The notes under the pieces were generated by a model. It ran no database searches and had not been told where the DNA came from. It saw nothing but the letters and a program-made list of their open reading frames with translations. Source: Erythrobacter sp. F6033 (GTDB lineage Bacteria > Pseudomonadota > Alphaproteobacteria > Sphingomonadales > Sphingomonadaceae). From it: 64,000 nucleotides of DNA. Made by a program: the position numbers and the translations under genes. This document shows, in pieces, positions 43,471 to 52,212 of this stretch; positions within the stretch are counted from its first letter, which is position 1; each line of letters opens with the position of its first letter. Location of the stretch: assembly GCF_023016005.1 (NCBI RefSeq), contig NZ_JALKAZ010000001.1, positions 1,860,001 through 1,924,000 of the forward strand, written 5' to 3'.

Positions 43471-44664
43471 ATGGCAAAGAAATTCCTTTATTTTATCGCG
43501 ATCTGCATCGTGCTCTTTCTCGTAGGCCGGATCGGCTATGAGATGTTTCAAGATGAGCTTGCAGAACTGGCGTTCGTTCCCTCCAGCGAGTTCACTCCGA
43601 CCGAGCCGATGGAGGCAAACGCCTATCAAGACCCGGCAATGTGGTATTCACGCCCGGGTATCGGCGTAAATGATCCTGCACGCTGGCAGCCCGCCTATGC
43701 TGAGGCGAACCAAGACGCAGCAGCCGAGCAGGTCGCTGTCAGCGCAGAAGCCGCGAGCATCGCGCTGCAGGCCGATCGACGCCCGATGCCGCCTGTTCCT
43801 GACTACGCCGTCTTCTTTGTTCATCCGACCAGCTACCTTAGCCGCGACAATTGGAATGCTCCGATTGGCGAAGGAGAGGCGGAGCGGATTGCGCGTCTTT
43901 ATGTGCGCGGCATGGCCAGCCCGTTCAACTCAGCCAGCGAAATCTGGGCACCGCGTTATCGTCAAGCGACCATGGGATCGTTTCTGACAGATGCGCCAGA
44001 GGCAGAGCAGGCCATCGATGCCGCTTATGCCGACGTGGTCGAAGCGTATCGTTATTTCTTGAGCTCGGTTGATGATGAAACGCCGATTGTGCTTGCGGGC
44101 CATTCGCAGGGCTCGCTGCATCTTCTTCGGCTGCTCCGCGAAGAAGTGAAGGACACGCCCGTCGCAGACCGGCTTGTCGGTGCTTATGTCATCGGCTGGC
44201 CGATTTCTGTCGAGCATGATGTGCCATCGCTTGGCTTCGCCGCCTGCGCAACAGCGGCCCAGACCGGATGCATCTTGTCATGGTCAAGCTTTGCCGAGCC
44301 AGCAGATCCATCGCGCGTTATCAAGACTTATGCGAATTCGATCGGGTTCGACGGCGAGAAGCGCGGCACGAGCAAAATTCTTTGCACCAACCCTATTACC
44401 GGGACTTTCGGCGGCGCTGCAGATGAAAGTGCCAACCTTGGGACACTTGTTCCAGATGACGCGATGTCCACGGGTGAATTGGTGAGAGGCGCAGTGCCCG
44501 CTCGCTGCGATGACCGAGGCTTGCTGCTGATCGGCGACCCGCCCGAGCTCGGATCATATGTCCTGCCCGGTAACAACTATCATGTTTATGACGTGCCGCT
44601 GTTCTGGGCAAACACGCAAGCTGACGTGAACAGGCGCGCGAGAGCATGGGCAGCGGCGCGCTGA
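43471..44664 (+). CDS. DUF3089 alpha/beta-hydrolase-fold protein with N-terminal anchor
   Basis: The 397-residue protein has a signal or anchor helix (FLYFIAICIVLFLVGRIGY), then a hydrolase domain: DYAVFFVHPTSYL, the nucleophile region IVLAGHSQGSLHLLRLL and a late histidine in NNYHVYD. Two cysteine pairs suit a periplasmic location. The family has no settled substrate. Its last 19 bases overlap ruvX. Confidence 0.85.
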   Translation: MAKKFLYFIAICIVLFLVGRIGYEMFQDELAELAFVPSSEFTPTEPMEANAYQDPAMWYSRPGIGVNDPARWQPAYAEANQDAAAEQVAVSAEAASIALQADRRPMPPVPDYAVFFVHPTSYLSRDNWNAPIGEGEAERIARLYVRGMASPFNSASEIWAPRYRQATMGSFLTDAPEAEQAIDAAYADVVEAYRYFLSSVDDETPIVLAGHSQGSLHLLRLLREEVKDTPVADRLVGAYVIGWPISVEHDVPSLGFAACATAAQTGCILSWSSFAEPADPSRVIKTYANSIGFDGEKRGTSKILCTNPITGTFGGAADESANLGTLVPDDAMSTGELVRGAVPARCDDRGLLLIGDPPELGSYVLPGNNYHVYDVPLFWANTQADVNRRARAWAAAR

Positions 44665-45131
44665 TTACCGAAACTGCATTGGAGTTTGCAGATGCGCTGC
44701 CGAATGGCGGCGTACTGCTTGGTCTGGATCCGGGCACCAAGACTATCGGGGTGGCCACATGCGATGCTGGTTGGCGGTTTGCGACCAACGGCAAAACATT
44801 GGGTCGCGGCAAATGGGCCCGTGACAAAGGAATTCTCGCAGAATTGATCGCATCACGCGAAATCAAAGGGATCGTCTTGGGCCTTCCGCGCAATATGGAC
44901 GGCAGCGAGGGTCCTCGTGCACAGGCCAGCCGCGCCCTAGCTCGCAACTGCTCCGAAGCCTTCGCTCTCCCAATCCTGCTTTGGGATGAACGCTGGTCCA
45001 CGCAAAGCGCCGAAGCGGCCATGATCGGTCAGGATATGAGCCGGGCCAAACGCGCCGAAGCCATCGACAGCCACGCGGCGGCTGTGATCCTGCAAGGTGC
45101 CATCGACAGGCTGGCTGGCGGAATACTTTAG
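44646..45131 (+). CDS. ruvX: Putative Holliday junction resolvase RuvX (YqgF)
   Basis: The 161-residue RNase-H-fold protein has the acidic motif LLGLDPGTKTIGVA, LGLPRNMDGSEGPRA and the C-terminal D-rich helix KRAEAIDSHAAAVILQGA. It is thought to act on Holliday junctions or on pre-16S rRNA ends. ATG 44646 gives a slightly long N-terminus of about 20 residues before the fold. Confidence 0.93.
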   Translation: MGSGALITETALEFADALPNGGVLLGLDPGTKTIGVATCDAGWRFATNGKTLGRGKWARDKGILAELIASREIKGIVLGLPRNMDGSEGPRAQASRALARNCSEAFALPILLWDERWSTQSAEAAMIGQDMSRAKRAEAIDSHAAAVILQGAIDRLAGGIL

Positions 45132-45139
45132 TTAGCAAG

Positions 45140-46024
45140 CTATTGGCGTCGATCCTTGGCGATCGTGGCAACCATCCGGCTTCCGCTCAATTCGCCTTCG
45201 CGCCAGAGTGCATCCACCATTTCCGCATTCTCAATTCTGGCTGCGCGGGCTTCAAAACTGGCCAATCGCAGCCGTTCGCTCGGGTGGTTACGACCGACCC
45301 AATCGGCAAATCCCAATGCCTCTTCAGCGCCAAGTCCGACCGCAACCCGCAGAAACGCCTCGGTCGCGTTGGGGCTAAGCACCCGCGTCACCTCGCTTCG
45401 TTCCAGATCAAAGCCATATTGATCGAACCAACCTTGCGCAGGATCGACATGCATCACATTGAGCGAAACTGAGAGGCTTTCCGGTGGCAATTGCGAATGC
45501 ACATCACGGTGCGCACGGTACAGCATCAACTTGCCTTCATGCAGAGCGCTGCGCTCGATAAATTTGAGCGGCACAGCCTCTCCGGCGAACCCGGTGACGG
45601 CCTCGTAATCATATTCGAAGTAATCGCTGCGATAGCCGGGACCGCAATAGCCACTCGTCAAAAACGAAAAGTTGTGATCATGCGGCTCGCCATAGACAAA
45701 GCTTTTGGCGCCGCTGTTGCGAAAACACAGATCATGCTCTGCTGGCCAGATGTTCGCACGCAAGAACATGTTGCCGCGCTTCGGACTGAGCACGATCGCT
45801 TGGGGACCGTAACCGCTATCGACATCGCCGGCGGTCCGCCCTGCCAACCTGTCGATTATCATGTCCGCCAGAAATTCGCGATTGTTCGTGAGCTGTCTGA
45901 GCCAGTCTGCAGCGACCGATGTGCTTTGCGGATCGCGCGGATCAAACCCGCAGGTCGAAAGTGCCTGGATACATTCAGGCAGTGAACAGCTTTCGGTCGA
46001 GGGGTTATCGATAAGTCGCGGCAT
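45140..46024 (-). CDS. Unrecognised protein with cupin-like HXH site, third gene of a small operon
   Basis: The 294-residue protein has a helical N-terminus, a central beta-rich region with GEPHDHNFSFLTSGYCGPG and later LYRAHRDVHSQLPP, which fits a cupin-like fold with a two- or three-histidine metal site. The C-terminus is helical and HEAT-like (SERLRLASFEARAARIE). It shares a TAATG overlap with the gene before it. I recognise no named family; a metal-dependent oxygenase acting on a peptide is one guess. Confidence 0.7.
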   Translation of the reverse strand: MPRLIDNPSTESCSLPECIQALSTCGFDPRDPQSTSVAADWLRQLTNNREFLADMIIDRLAGRTAGDVDSGYGPQAIVLSPKRGNMFLRANIWPAEHDLCFRNSGAKSFVYGEPHDHNFSFLTSGYCGPGYRSDYFEYDYEAVTGFAGEAVPLKFIERSALHEGKLMLYRAHRDVHSQLPPESLSVSLNVMHVDPAQGWFDQYGFDLERSEVTRVLSPNATEAFLRVAVGLGAEEALGFADWVGRNHPSERLRLASFEARAARIENAEMVDALWREGELSGSRMVATIAKDRRQ

Positions 46025-47007
46025 TAGGCATTCTCCGCCTGCAATTGTCCGAAAGCTGGGCTTTGCGAGAGGAGTTGCTCGCGGAAACGACCAGCAGGTG
46101 GAGCCAAATCATCAGCGGGATCGTTCGCCAATCGGCCAAGTACGTCCCAACCTCGGACACTGTCAGCTGCGAGTATCTGCCTGACAGCTTCCCAGCGAAC
46201 ATCGAGGTCTTCAATTTGATCAAGCGCGACGCTCTCCATTGTGGATCGAGCACGCTCAACGTCACCGGCCAAGGCGCCGAGAACGGACAGCGCCATAAGC
46301 CTTTGGCTAGCAGCTTTGTCTCCGCTTATCGTGCGGAGCAGCGCGCCGTCCGACAGTCGATATTCTAGCGAAGGCATCGGCTTTTGCGGTACGCGCGAAA
46401 TCTGGAGCATGACAAAAGCACCATCCACCGAAGTGATTTGACGAGTCTGACCGTGCCCATCGAGCGTAATTGTGCTGCCAGGGGCAAGCGTAATTTCTGC
46501 GGTGTGGATAGACGGGTTTCCCGCTGGATCAGAGCGAATGTCATGCATCAATCCAGCCGCCGTCCCGGTCAGGACGATCTCTCTACTCTCTTGATCCGCA
46601 AACAACGCACTTTGCGGGGTCCCAACCCTGCAATCCTGTTGCCGTTCATATGCGACCAGATTTATCGTCGCCGTTCCGTGCTGCAAAATCTGAACGCTCG
46701 AAAACCCAGCCGAGCACCGGTAACGAAACGGCATCTCGCCAAGCGGCTCGTCACGCATCGCCTCAATCAGGATCGCGACAAAGGGCCCCACGAAATCCAA
46801 AGCGGTTGCGTGTTCAGATGCGATTGCCAGGAGATTGGGGCATTCTTCGATTGCCGCGCCCCCACAGTAGAGCTCCAGCTCTTTCAGGACCTGCCGTGTC
46901 GCACGCAATTCACGCCATTCGCGCTGTGCCTGCTGCATTCGGCAGACGATACGGCGCTGCAAAGCGGTATCACCCTGCAACGCCGCGATATCGGGGTGAA
47001 TATTCAC
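46024..47007 (-). CDS. Unrecognised beta/HEAT-like protein, second gene of the operon
   Basis: From GTG 47007 (AGGG seven bases before) the product has 327 residues. A helical start (VCRMQQAQREWRELRATRQV) is followed by a beta region with AEITLAPGSTITLDGHG and a helical HEAT-like end (LMALSVLGALAGDVERARS). The order and spacing resemble the next gene, but the HXH motif is missing (FSSVQILQHGTAT in its place). Longer forms would read through the small peptide gene. No named family. Confidence 0.65.
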   Translation of the reverse strand: MNIHPDIAALQGDTALQRRIVCRMQQAQREWRELRATRQVLKELELYCGGAAIEECPNLLAIASEHATALDFVGPFVAILIEAMRDEPLGEMPFRYRCSAGFSSVQILQHGTATINLVAYERQQDCRVGTPQSALFADQESREIVLTGTAAGLMHDIRSDPAGNPSIHTAEITLAPGSTITLDGHGQTRQITSVDGAFVMLQISRVPQKPMPSLEYRLSDGALLRTISGDKAASQRLMALSVLGALAGDVERARSTMESVALDQIEDLDVRWEAVRQILAADSVRGWDVLGRLANDPADDLAPPAGRFREQLLSQSPAFGQLQAENA

Positions 47008-47026
47008 AGTTCTGCCCTGAAACCGA

Positions 47027-47185
47027 TCAAAGGAACGTTTCTGGCGGAACGTTGTCGTAAACATACACCATAATGGCCACGATAGTGTCTTCGTAGGCCG
47101 CCCCCGCACTGCTAACAGAGCCATATAGCCCTTGCGCTGTTTCGAGGCCGGGAATGGTCGCGAGATCAATTGTTGGAAGGTTCAT
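47027..47185 (-). CDS. 52-residue peptide without basic residues, first gene of the operon
   Basis: ATG 47185 to TGA 47027, translated by eye. It starts MNLPTIDLATIPGLETAQ, continues GLYGSVSSAGAAYEDTI and ends with a hydrophobic stretch and VYDNVPPETFL. It has six acidic residues and no Lys, Arg or His. It ends 20 bp before the GTG of the next gene. The ribosome site is weak. It could be a modified peptide precursor, a small partner subunit or a ligand for the two larger proteins. Confidence 0.65.
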   Translation of the reverse strand: MNLPTIDLATIPGLETAQGLYGSVSSAGAAYEDTIVAIMVYVYDNVPPETFL

Positions 47186-47313
47186 TGAAGGTATCCATTT
47201 GCACCTGCGCTGCAGCGGAATTGCTGAAGCGCAAAAAGCAAGGTGACGTCAGTGCAGCCGCCTGAGAAATTAAATCATTGTAATGCGCCGCGAGCGCTTC
47301 CAAGAGGCTCAGC
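47186..47313. promoter_or_regulatory. Divergent 128-bp region between the peptide operon and the thioesterase pair
   Basis: Both transcripts must start here. I see no known operator and no confident -35/-10 pair. The frame upstream of the peptide ATG has no stop for a while, so a longer peptide from a rare start cannot be fully excluded. Confidence 0.3.
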
Positions 47314-47814
47314 GTGAATACGCCGCTCCCCAGATTTGACCCCAGCGAAGCCGCAAAGTTCTTCTTCAAGCACGGCCACACAGGCTGGCTTGGGCTGAAA
47401 TACAGCGCACATGCCGACAATTGGGTTGAGCTCGAATTGCCGTGGCGAGAGGACTTGCTGGGCGAAGCGGAACGCGCGGTCCTCGCGTCAGGGCCAATTA
47501 TCAGCCTGATGGATATGGCAAGCGGCATGTCGATCTGGCAGACCAAAGGCACTTTCACACCGATCGCCACGCTCGATCTACGCGTCGATTATCAACGTCC
47601 TGCCCGCGAACGAAGCGCGGTTTGGGGACGCGTGGAATGCTACCGTATCACGCGCTCTGCCGCCTTTGTGCGGGGGATCGCACACGACGGAGACCGCAAT
47701 GATCCCGTTGCGCACATCGCGGGCGTGTTCATGACAATCGGCAATGATCCACGCGAAGGCAAAGTGCCCGAAGGCGGAGCGCAAGCAAGCGAAGCGGGGA
47801 CCGGCGATGAGTAA
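47314..47814 (+). CDS. PaaI-type hotdog thioesterase (first of pair)
   Basis: The 166-residue hotdog-fold protein starts with GTG. ASGPIISLMDMASGMSIW takes the place of the HGG helix, and TLDLRVDYQRPARERSAVWG is the family strand pair. It likely hydrolyses an acyl-CoA. It overlaps the second thioesterase by 8 bases (ATGAGTAA). Confidence 0.85.
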   Translation: MNTPLPRFDPSEAAKFFFKHGHTGWLGLKYSAHADNWVELELPWREDLLGEAERAVLASGPIISLMDMASGMSIWQTKGTFTPIATLDLRVDYQRPARERSAVWGRVECYRITRSAAFVRGIAHDGDRNDPVAHIAGVFMTIGNDPREGKVPEGGAQASEAGTGDE

Positions 47815-48196
47815 GCTTGAACTGCCACCCTATGCCCGCGCGCTCGGCATTCGCCCGCACGAGATGGAAGACGGCGTTCCTGTCTTGACGGTCGACTTCG
47901 GCCCATCGGTAGAAGGTCGCCCGGCACATTATCACGGCGGCGCGACCGCAGGATTGCTGGAAAATGCTGGCTACGCTGCTTTGCGGGCTCGCCTGATCGA
48001 AGAAGGGCGCGAGGCCCAGCTTAAGCCCGTCAACATCACGGTTCAGTATCTCTCCGCTGGCAAAACTCAGCCCAGTTTCGCCAAGGGCAGGATCACGCGG
48101 CTTGGCAGGCGCAACGCAAATATCACTGTTGAGGCGTGGCAGGATAATCGCGACCGCCCGATAGCGACCGCGATCATGAATATTCTGATGGCGTGA
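47807..48196 (+). CDS. PaaI-type hotdog thioesterase (second of pair)
   Basis: The 129-residue hotdog protein has HYHGGATAGLLENAGYAAL with the HGG motif and KPVNITVQYLSAGKTQPS. Being encoded as an overlapping pair with a related gene suggests a heteromeric enzyme or gene duplication. Substrate unknown. ATG 47807 is the natural start. Confidence 0.87.
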   Translation: MSKLELPPYARALGIRPHEMEDGVPVLTVDFGPSVEGRPAHYHGGATAGLLENAGYAALRARLIEEGREAQLKPVNITVQYLSAGKTQPSFAKGRITRLGRRNANITVEAWQDNRDRPIATAIMNILMA

Positions 48197-48199
48197 TTG

Positions 48200-50338
48200 C
48201 TAACGCTCTTCGACGTTAAAGCCGTTCTCATCAAGCCGCAGCTCAATCGGCACACCGTCCTGCGAGAGAACAATTCCATCCTGTTCAAAGCGAATAGATG
48301 TGCCTTCTTCGCCCAAAGGAATTTCCTCGCCCTCTTCAATATCGATGTCGAGCGGTTGAACCGGACCTTCGGGATCAGGCACCGATGACGGTTTCGGCGC
48401 GGGCAATTCCAACGCCGACCGCATAAAATCTTTCCAGATGCGTGCTGGCATCCCGCCGCCAGTTACTTTGTTGAGCGGGGAATTGTCGTCATTCCCGACC
48501 CACACGCCAACCACCAGATCGCCTGCATATCCGACAAACAGAGCGTCTCGGTAGTTTTGAGTGGTGCCCGTCTTGCCATAGTTCGCAATCGGCAACGTGG
48601 CTGCGCGTCCGGTGCCGCGATTGATCGCAGCGCGCAGCATCTGTTCCAAATCTTCGTGCGCGCGGCCAGACACGCTGTCTTCTCGGGTGGTCATCCACTC
48701 CCACCAGCCCTCTTCCTCATCCGGGATAGGATGCGCACGGACGGGGAAAGTGTTGGCTGCCACACCAGCATAGGCCGATGTCAGTTCCAACAAAGTCATC
48801 GAAGACGTGCCCAGCGCGAGACTGGGATCACCTTCTGGCATTGGCGATGTTACCCCAAGCGAACGAGCGGTGCGGATTACATTCTGGCTGCCGACTTCAT
48901 TAAACAGCCGTACAGCGGCAACATTGCTCGATGTCGCGAACGCATCTTCCAAAGTAATGGTCTCAGAATAATTCCCGCGAGAATTTTTTGGCCTGTAGCT
49001 TCCGGTTTCGATGGCCGTGTTCGCGATTGTGTCTTCCGGATCCCAGCCCGCTTGCAGTGCCGCGAGGTAGACGAACATCTTGAACGTTGAGCCCGGCTGA
49101 CGTTTTGCCTGGGTCGCTCGGTTGAATGGAGATTCCGCATAACTCTTGCCGCCAACCATCGCGACCACTTCTCCGGTCGGGCGCATCGCCACCAAGGCGA
49201 CCTGCGCGTCGCCCAAGGCTGCGCGGCTGGTCACCCGGCTAGCCAGCGCCTGAAGCTGCGCGTCGAGCGTGGTGGTGATCACTTGCTTGGAATAGCTCGC
49301 CTCCATCCCCTCTCGTGCAATCGGCAACGCCCAATCAGCGAAGTAAGTGCCCGTCGGGAGGTCGTTTCGCGCGCGCACATCGATTTTCGGAGCGGGCATC
49401 TTGGCTGCTTCGGCCTCGGTCAGATATCCCGTCGCCACCATCGCCCCGACGACCAAATCCATACGTCTCTTCGCGCGATCATAGTGCTTGGTCGGGTTAT
49501 AGCGCGAAGGAGCCTGAAGCAGGCCAGCGAGCATCGCTGCTTGTTCCGGCTTCAAGTTTTCCGGCTTGCGATAAAAGTAGTGCAGGCTGGCGGCGCGCAA
49601 TCCGTACTGATTGTCACCAAAATATGCGTTCGAAAGGTAGCGAGAGAGTATCTCGTCTTTCGTAAGCCAGCTTTCCAACCAAAACGCGATCAGCGCTTCG
49701 CGTGCCTTGCGAGTCAAAGTCTGTTCGGGGGTGAGAAACGTAAACTTGGCAAGTTGCTGTGTGATCGTGCTGCCGCCACCAGTGCCCGTCCATGCCGCAC
49801 GGGCGATTCCCCGCGGATCAACGCCCCAGTGCGAATAAAACCGGCGGTCCTCGATGGCGAGGAATGGCTGGATCACATGTTCCGGCAGTTCGGCAACTTC
49901 AACAGGTGCATCGACCACCGCGCCGCTGCGCGCAATCGGCGTGCCGTCGCTCGCAAGCAAAGTGACCTGCGGAGCCGCAATTGGCTCAAGCGATTTGGAA
50001 AGCGGCGCGGTAATGGCGAGCCAAGCGACCAGCGCAAAGAACATCAGGATGACAGCCGCGACGATACGTAACGCCCACCAGCGTTTTCTGCGCCCGCGAT
50101 AGTGCTCGGGTTTCCACCACGGTGTCCGCCGCTGCTCTTCACGGATAACGCTATTGTCTAGGTCAGAAAGCTGCTGGTCCCACGCACCGTAATCTGGCGC
50201 GGGCCGCATCTTTGGCGCGGGGTCAAAATCGTCATCCGGGTCATAGGCGCGCTGCGATTCGTAAAGGGCATAATACCCCCTATCGCCGCCACGCGGTTCA
50301 TCATTCGAACGTTTCCGGAATCGCGCAAACAGGCCCAT
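48200..50338 (-). CDS. Class A penicillin-binding protein (PBP1A family)
   Basis: The 712-residue bifunctional peptidoglycan synthase has a long charged cytoplasmic part (~85 residues), one helix, then the glycosyltransferase motifs EDRRFYSHWGVDPRGIARA and GGSTITQQLAK. Transpeptidase motifs follow: QPGSTFK (SXXK), TSSN (SXN) and YGKTGTT (KTG). It ends with an acidic region. It builds cell-wall strands in the periplasm. Confidence 0.94.
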   Translation of the reverse strand: MGLFARFRKRSNDEPRGGDRGYYALYESQRAYDPDDDFDPAPKMRPAPDYGAWDQQLSDLDNSVIREEQRRTPWWKPEHYRGRRKRWWALRIVAAVILMFFALVAWLAITAPLSKSLEPIAAPQVTLLASDGTPIARSGAVVDAPVEVAELPEHVIQPFLAIEDRRFYSHWGVDPRGIARAAWTGTGGGSTITQQLAKFTFLTPEQTLTRKAREALIAFWLESWLTKDEILSRYLSNAYFGDNQYGLRAASLHYFYRKPENLKPEQAAMLAGLLQAPSRYNPTKHYDRAKRRMDLVVGAMVATGYLTEAEAAKMPAPKIDVRARNDLPTGTYFADWALPIAREGMEASYSKQVITTTLDAQLQALASRVTSRAALGDAQVALVAMRPTGEVVAMVGGKSYAESPFNRATQAKRQPGSTFKMFVYLAALQAGWDPEDTIANTAIETGSYRPKNSRGNYSETITLEDAFATSSNVAAVRLFNEVGSQNVIRTARSLGVTSPMPEGDPSLALGTSSMTLLELTSAYAGVAANTFPVRAHPIPDEEEGWWEWMTTREDSVSGRAHEDLEQMLRAAINRGTGRAATLPIANYGKTGTTQNYRDALFVGYAGDLVVGVWVGNDDNSPLNKVTGGGMPARIWKDFMRSALELPAPKPSSVPDPEGPVQPLDIDIEEGEEIPLGEEGTSIRFEQDGIVLSQDGVPIELRLDENGFNVEER

Positions 50339-50378
50339 ATCGACTGTGTTATCAGACTAATACGCCTGAACGCAAGAT

Positions 50379-51368
50379 TTACGCGGCGCTGGCTGCGCTT
50401 TCCGGCAAGTCTTCGTTGAACACGCGCTGGTAATATTCGCTTACCAATGTTCGTTCCGCTTCATCGCATTTGTTCAGGAATGAGAGCCGGAAAGCAAAGC
50501 CGACATTGTTGAAAATCGCCGCGTTTTGCGCCCATGTGATCACGGTGCGCGGGCTCATCACGGTCGAAATATCGCCGGTCATAAAGCCTTGGCGTGTCAG
50601 CTCGGCCACCTTGACCATGTCCGCGATCATCGCGTCATCGGCTTCTGGCGTTTTCGATTTCACGATTTGCTGCTCGATTTCCGCAGGCAGATAGTTCAGC
50701 GCCACAACGATGTTCCAACGGTCCATCTGCGCCTGGTTGATCGCCTGAGTGCCGTGATAAAGGCCGCTCGTATCTCCAAGGCCTACCGTGTTGGTGGTCG
50801 CGAACAGACGGAAATACGGGTTCGGTGTGATAACGCGATTCTGATCGAGCAGCGTCAGGCGGCCATCGAATTCGAGAATACGCTGGATCACAAACATAAC
50901 GTCGGGGCGTCCCGCATCATATTCGTCGAATGTCAAAGCAACCGGATGCTGGAGCGCCCACGGAAGGATGCCTTCCTTAAACTCCGTGACTTGCAAACCG
51001 TCTTTCAAGACAATTGCATCGCGGCCAACCAGATCGATACGGCTGATATGCGCATCAAGGTTTACGCGGATGCTCGGCCAATTCAGGCGCGCTGCGACTT
51101 GCTCAATATGGGTGGATTTACCCGTGCCGTGGTAACCCTGAACCATGACACGGCGATTGTGCGTAAAACCAGCGAGAATTGCGAGCGTCGTGTCATCATC
51201 GAAAACATACGCATCGTCGATTTCGGGCACATGCTCGCTCGCCTCTGCGAAGGCCGGAACCTGCAGATCGATATCGATACCGAATGTATCGCGCACATCG
51301 ATCATCGCGTCTGGCGTCGTGGGGAGGCCGCTGGAGCCGGCGAATTCTTCTGAGGAATGTGAGTTCAT
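50379..51368 (-). CDS. cobS: CobS-type AAA+ ATPase (cobaltochelatase subunit)
   Basis: The 329-residue protein starts at ATG 51368. Walker A is GYHGTGKST, Walker [14 protein letters not shown], with sensor and arginine regions [10 protein letters not shown] and [12 protein letters not shown]. CobS works with CobT and CobN to insert cobalt into the corrin ring. cobT, normally next, is not in this window; the PBP gene lies there instead. The family is clear, the activity here less so. Confidence 0.88.
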   Translation of the reverse strand: MNSHSSEEFAGSSGLPTTPDAMIDVRDTFGIDIDLQVPAFAEASEHVPEIDDAYVFDDDTTLAILAGFTHNRRVMVQGYHGTGKSTHIEQVAARLNWPSIRVNLDAHISRIDLVGRDAIVLKDGLQVTEFKEGILPWALQHPVALTFDEYDAGRPDVMFVIQRILEFDGRLTLLDQNRVITPNPYFRLFATTNTVGLGDTSGLYHGTQAINQAQMDRWNIVVALNYLPAEIEQQIVKSKTPEADDAMIADMVKVAELTRQGFMTGDISTVMSPRTVITWAQNAAIFNNVGFAFRLSFLNKCDEAERTLVSEYYQRVFNEDLPESAASAA

Positions 51369-51452
51369 TGCGAGGCCCGCGTTAAAGAGCGTTTCGCGAT
51401 GGGGCAAGACGCGCGTGCCTGCTAAATTTGCAAGTCAGTGCGTTTTTGCGAC

Positions 51453-52130
51453 TTATTTTGCGGGTGCGGTGATGTTTGTCAGGTGGCCACGCTTGATCCA
51501 GACCTTCGCGCCTTCTGCGCCAGCGGTGAAATTGGCTGTTCCGTTTGCTGGCCAGCGAATCCAATCGTGTCGCTTATACCTTTGCCCGTCATGCGTAATT
51601 GTGCCTTCGAGTATAAGCAGCTCAAACCCACCCTTATCCGATAAAGCAACTTCGGCATTTGCGTCCCACACTTCCAAGGACACATGCTCGTAATCGCGCG
51701 CAGCAAGCACAGCACTCGAGACACCAGAGCGAGCCGGATCAGGCGCTGTTTCCAGCGTGTTCAGATCAACCGACATTTGCTCCTGATCCGCTGGATCAAA
51801 CTGCCATAGCTTTACGAAAATGGTGCATCCCGGCGCCGAACCGGGAACGTGGTGTGTGCCCACAGGATTGCGGACATATGTACCCGCTGGATAGTCGCCA
51901 TGCTCGTCTTGGAACACGCCCTCGAGCACAATGAATTCCTCGCCGCCCGAGTGGGTATGCTCTGGGAAAGAACTCCCTTGCGCGTACCGCACAATCGAAG
52001 TGGCACGTGCGACTTCATCACCGATCCGGTCAAGCATGCGGCGGTCCACGCCCGCCATAGGCGAAGGCACCCAGTCAATCTGGTCGGTGTGCGTCAGGAC
52101 GGGCTGATCGAATTGCGCGTTGATTTCCAT
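51453..52130 (-). CDS. Double cupin protein of ChrR type
   Basis: The 225-residue protein has two cupin barrels. The first has the metal motif FPEHTHSGGEEFIVLEG and later GTHHVPGSAPGC. The second lacks most histidines. The ChrR-like domain without the anti-sigma helices suggests a metal-binding sensor or enzyme; no sigma factor gene is adjacent. It is divergent from the MpaB-like gene. Confidence 0.82.
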   Translation of the reverse strand: MEINAQFDQPVLTHTDQIDWVPSPMAGVDRRMLDRIGDEVARATSIVRYAQGSSFPEHTHSGGEEFIVLEGVFQDEHGDYPAGTYVRNPVGTHHVPGSAPGCTIFVKLWQFDPADQEQMSVDLNTLETAPDPARSGVSSAVLAARDYEHVSLEVWDANAEVALSDKGGFELLILEGTITHDGQRYKRHDWIRWPANGTANFTAGAEGAKVWIKRGHLTNITAPAK

Positions 52131-52212
52131 AAACCGGATATGGGTGTTTCGCTCGCGAGATTTAAGGCAACTGACGCTCGAATTTCCCGATCACAGTGAT
52201 TACATTGCCAAA

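Noticed and set aside
47166..47570. 134-codon minus-strand frame opposite the first thioesterase
   Set aside because: Most of it is the complement of a well-supported thioesterase gene. Only its last codons fall outside, where the 52-residue peptide in another frame is the better reading.
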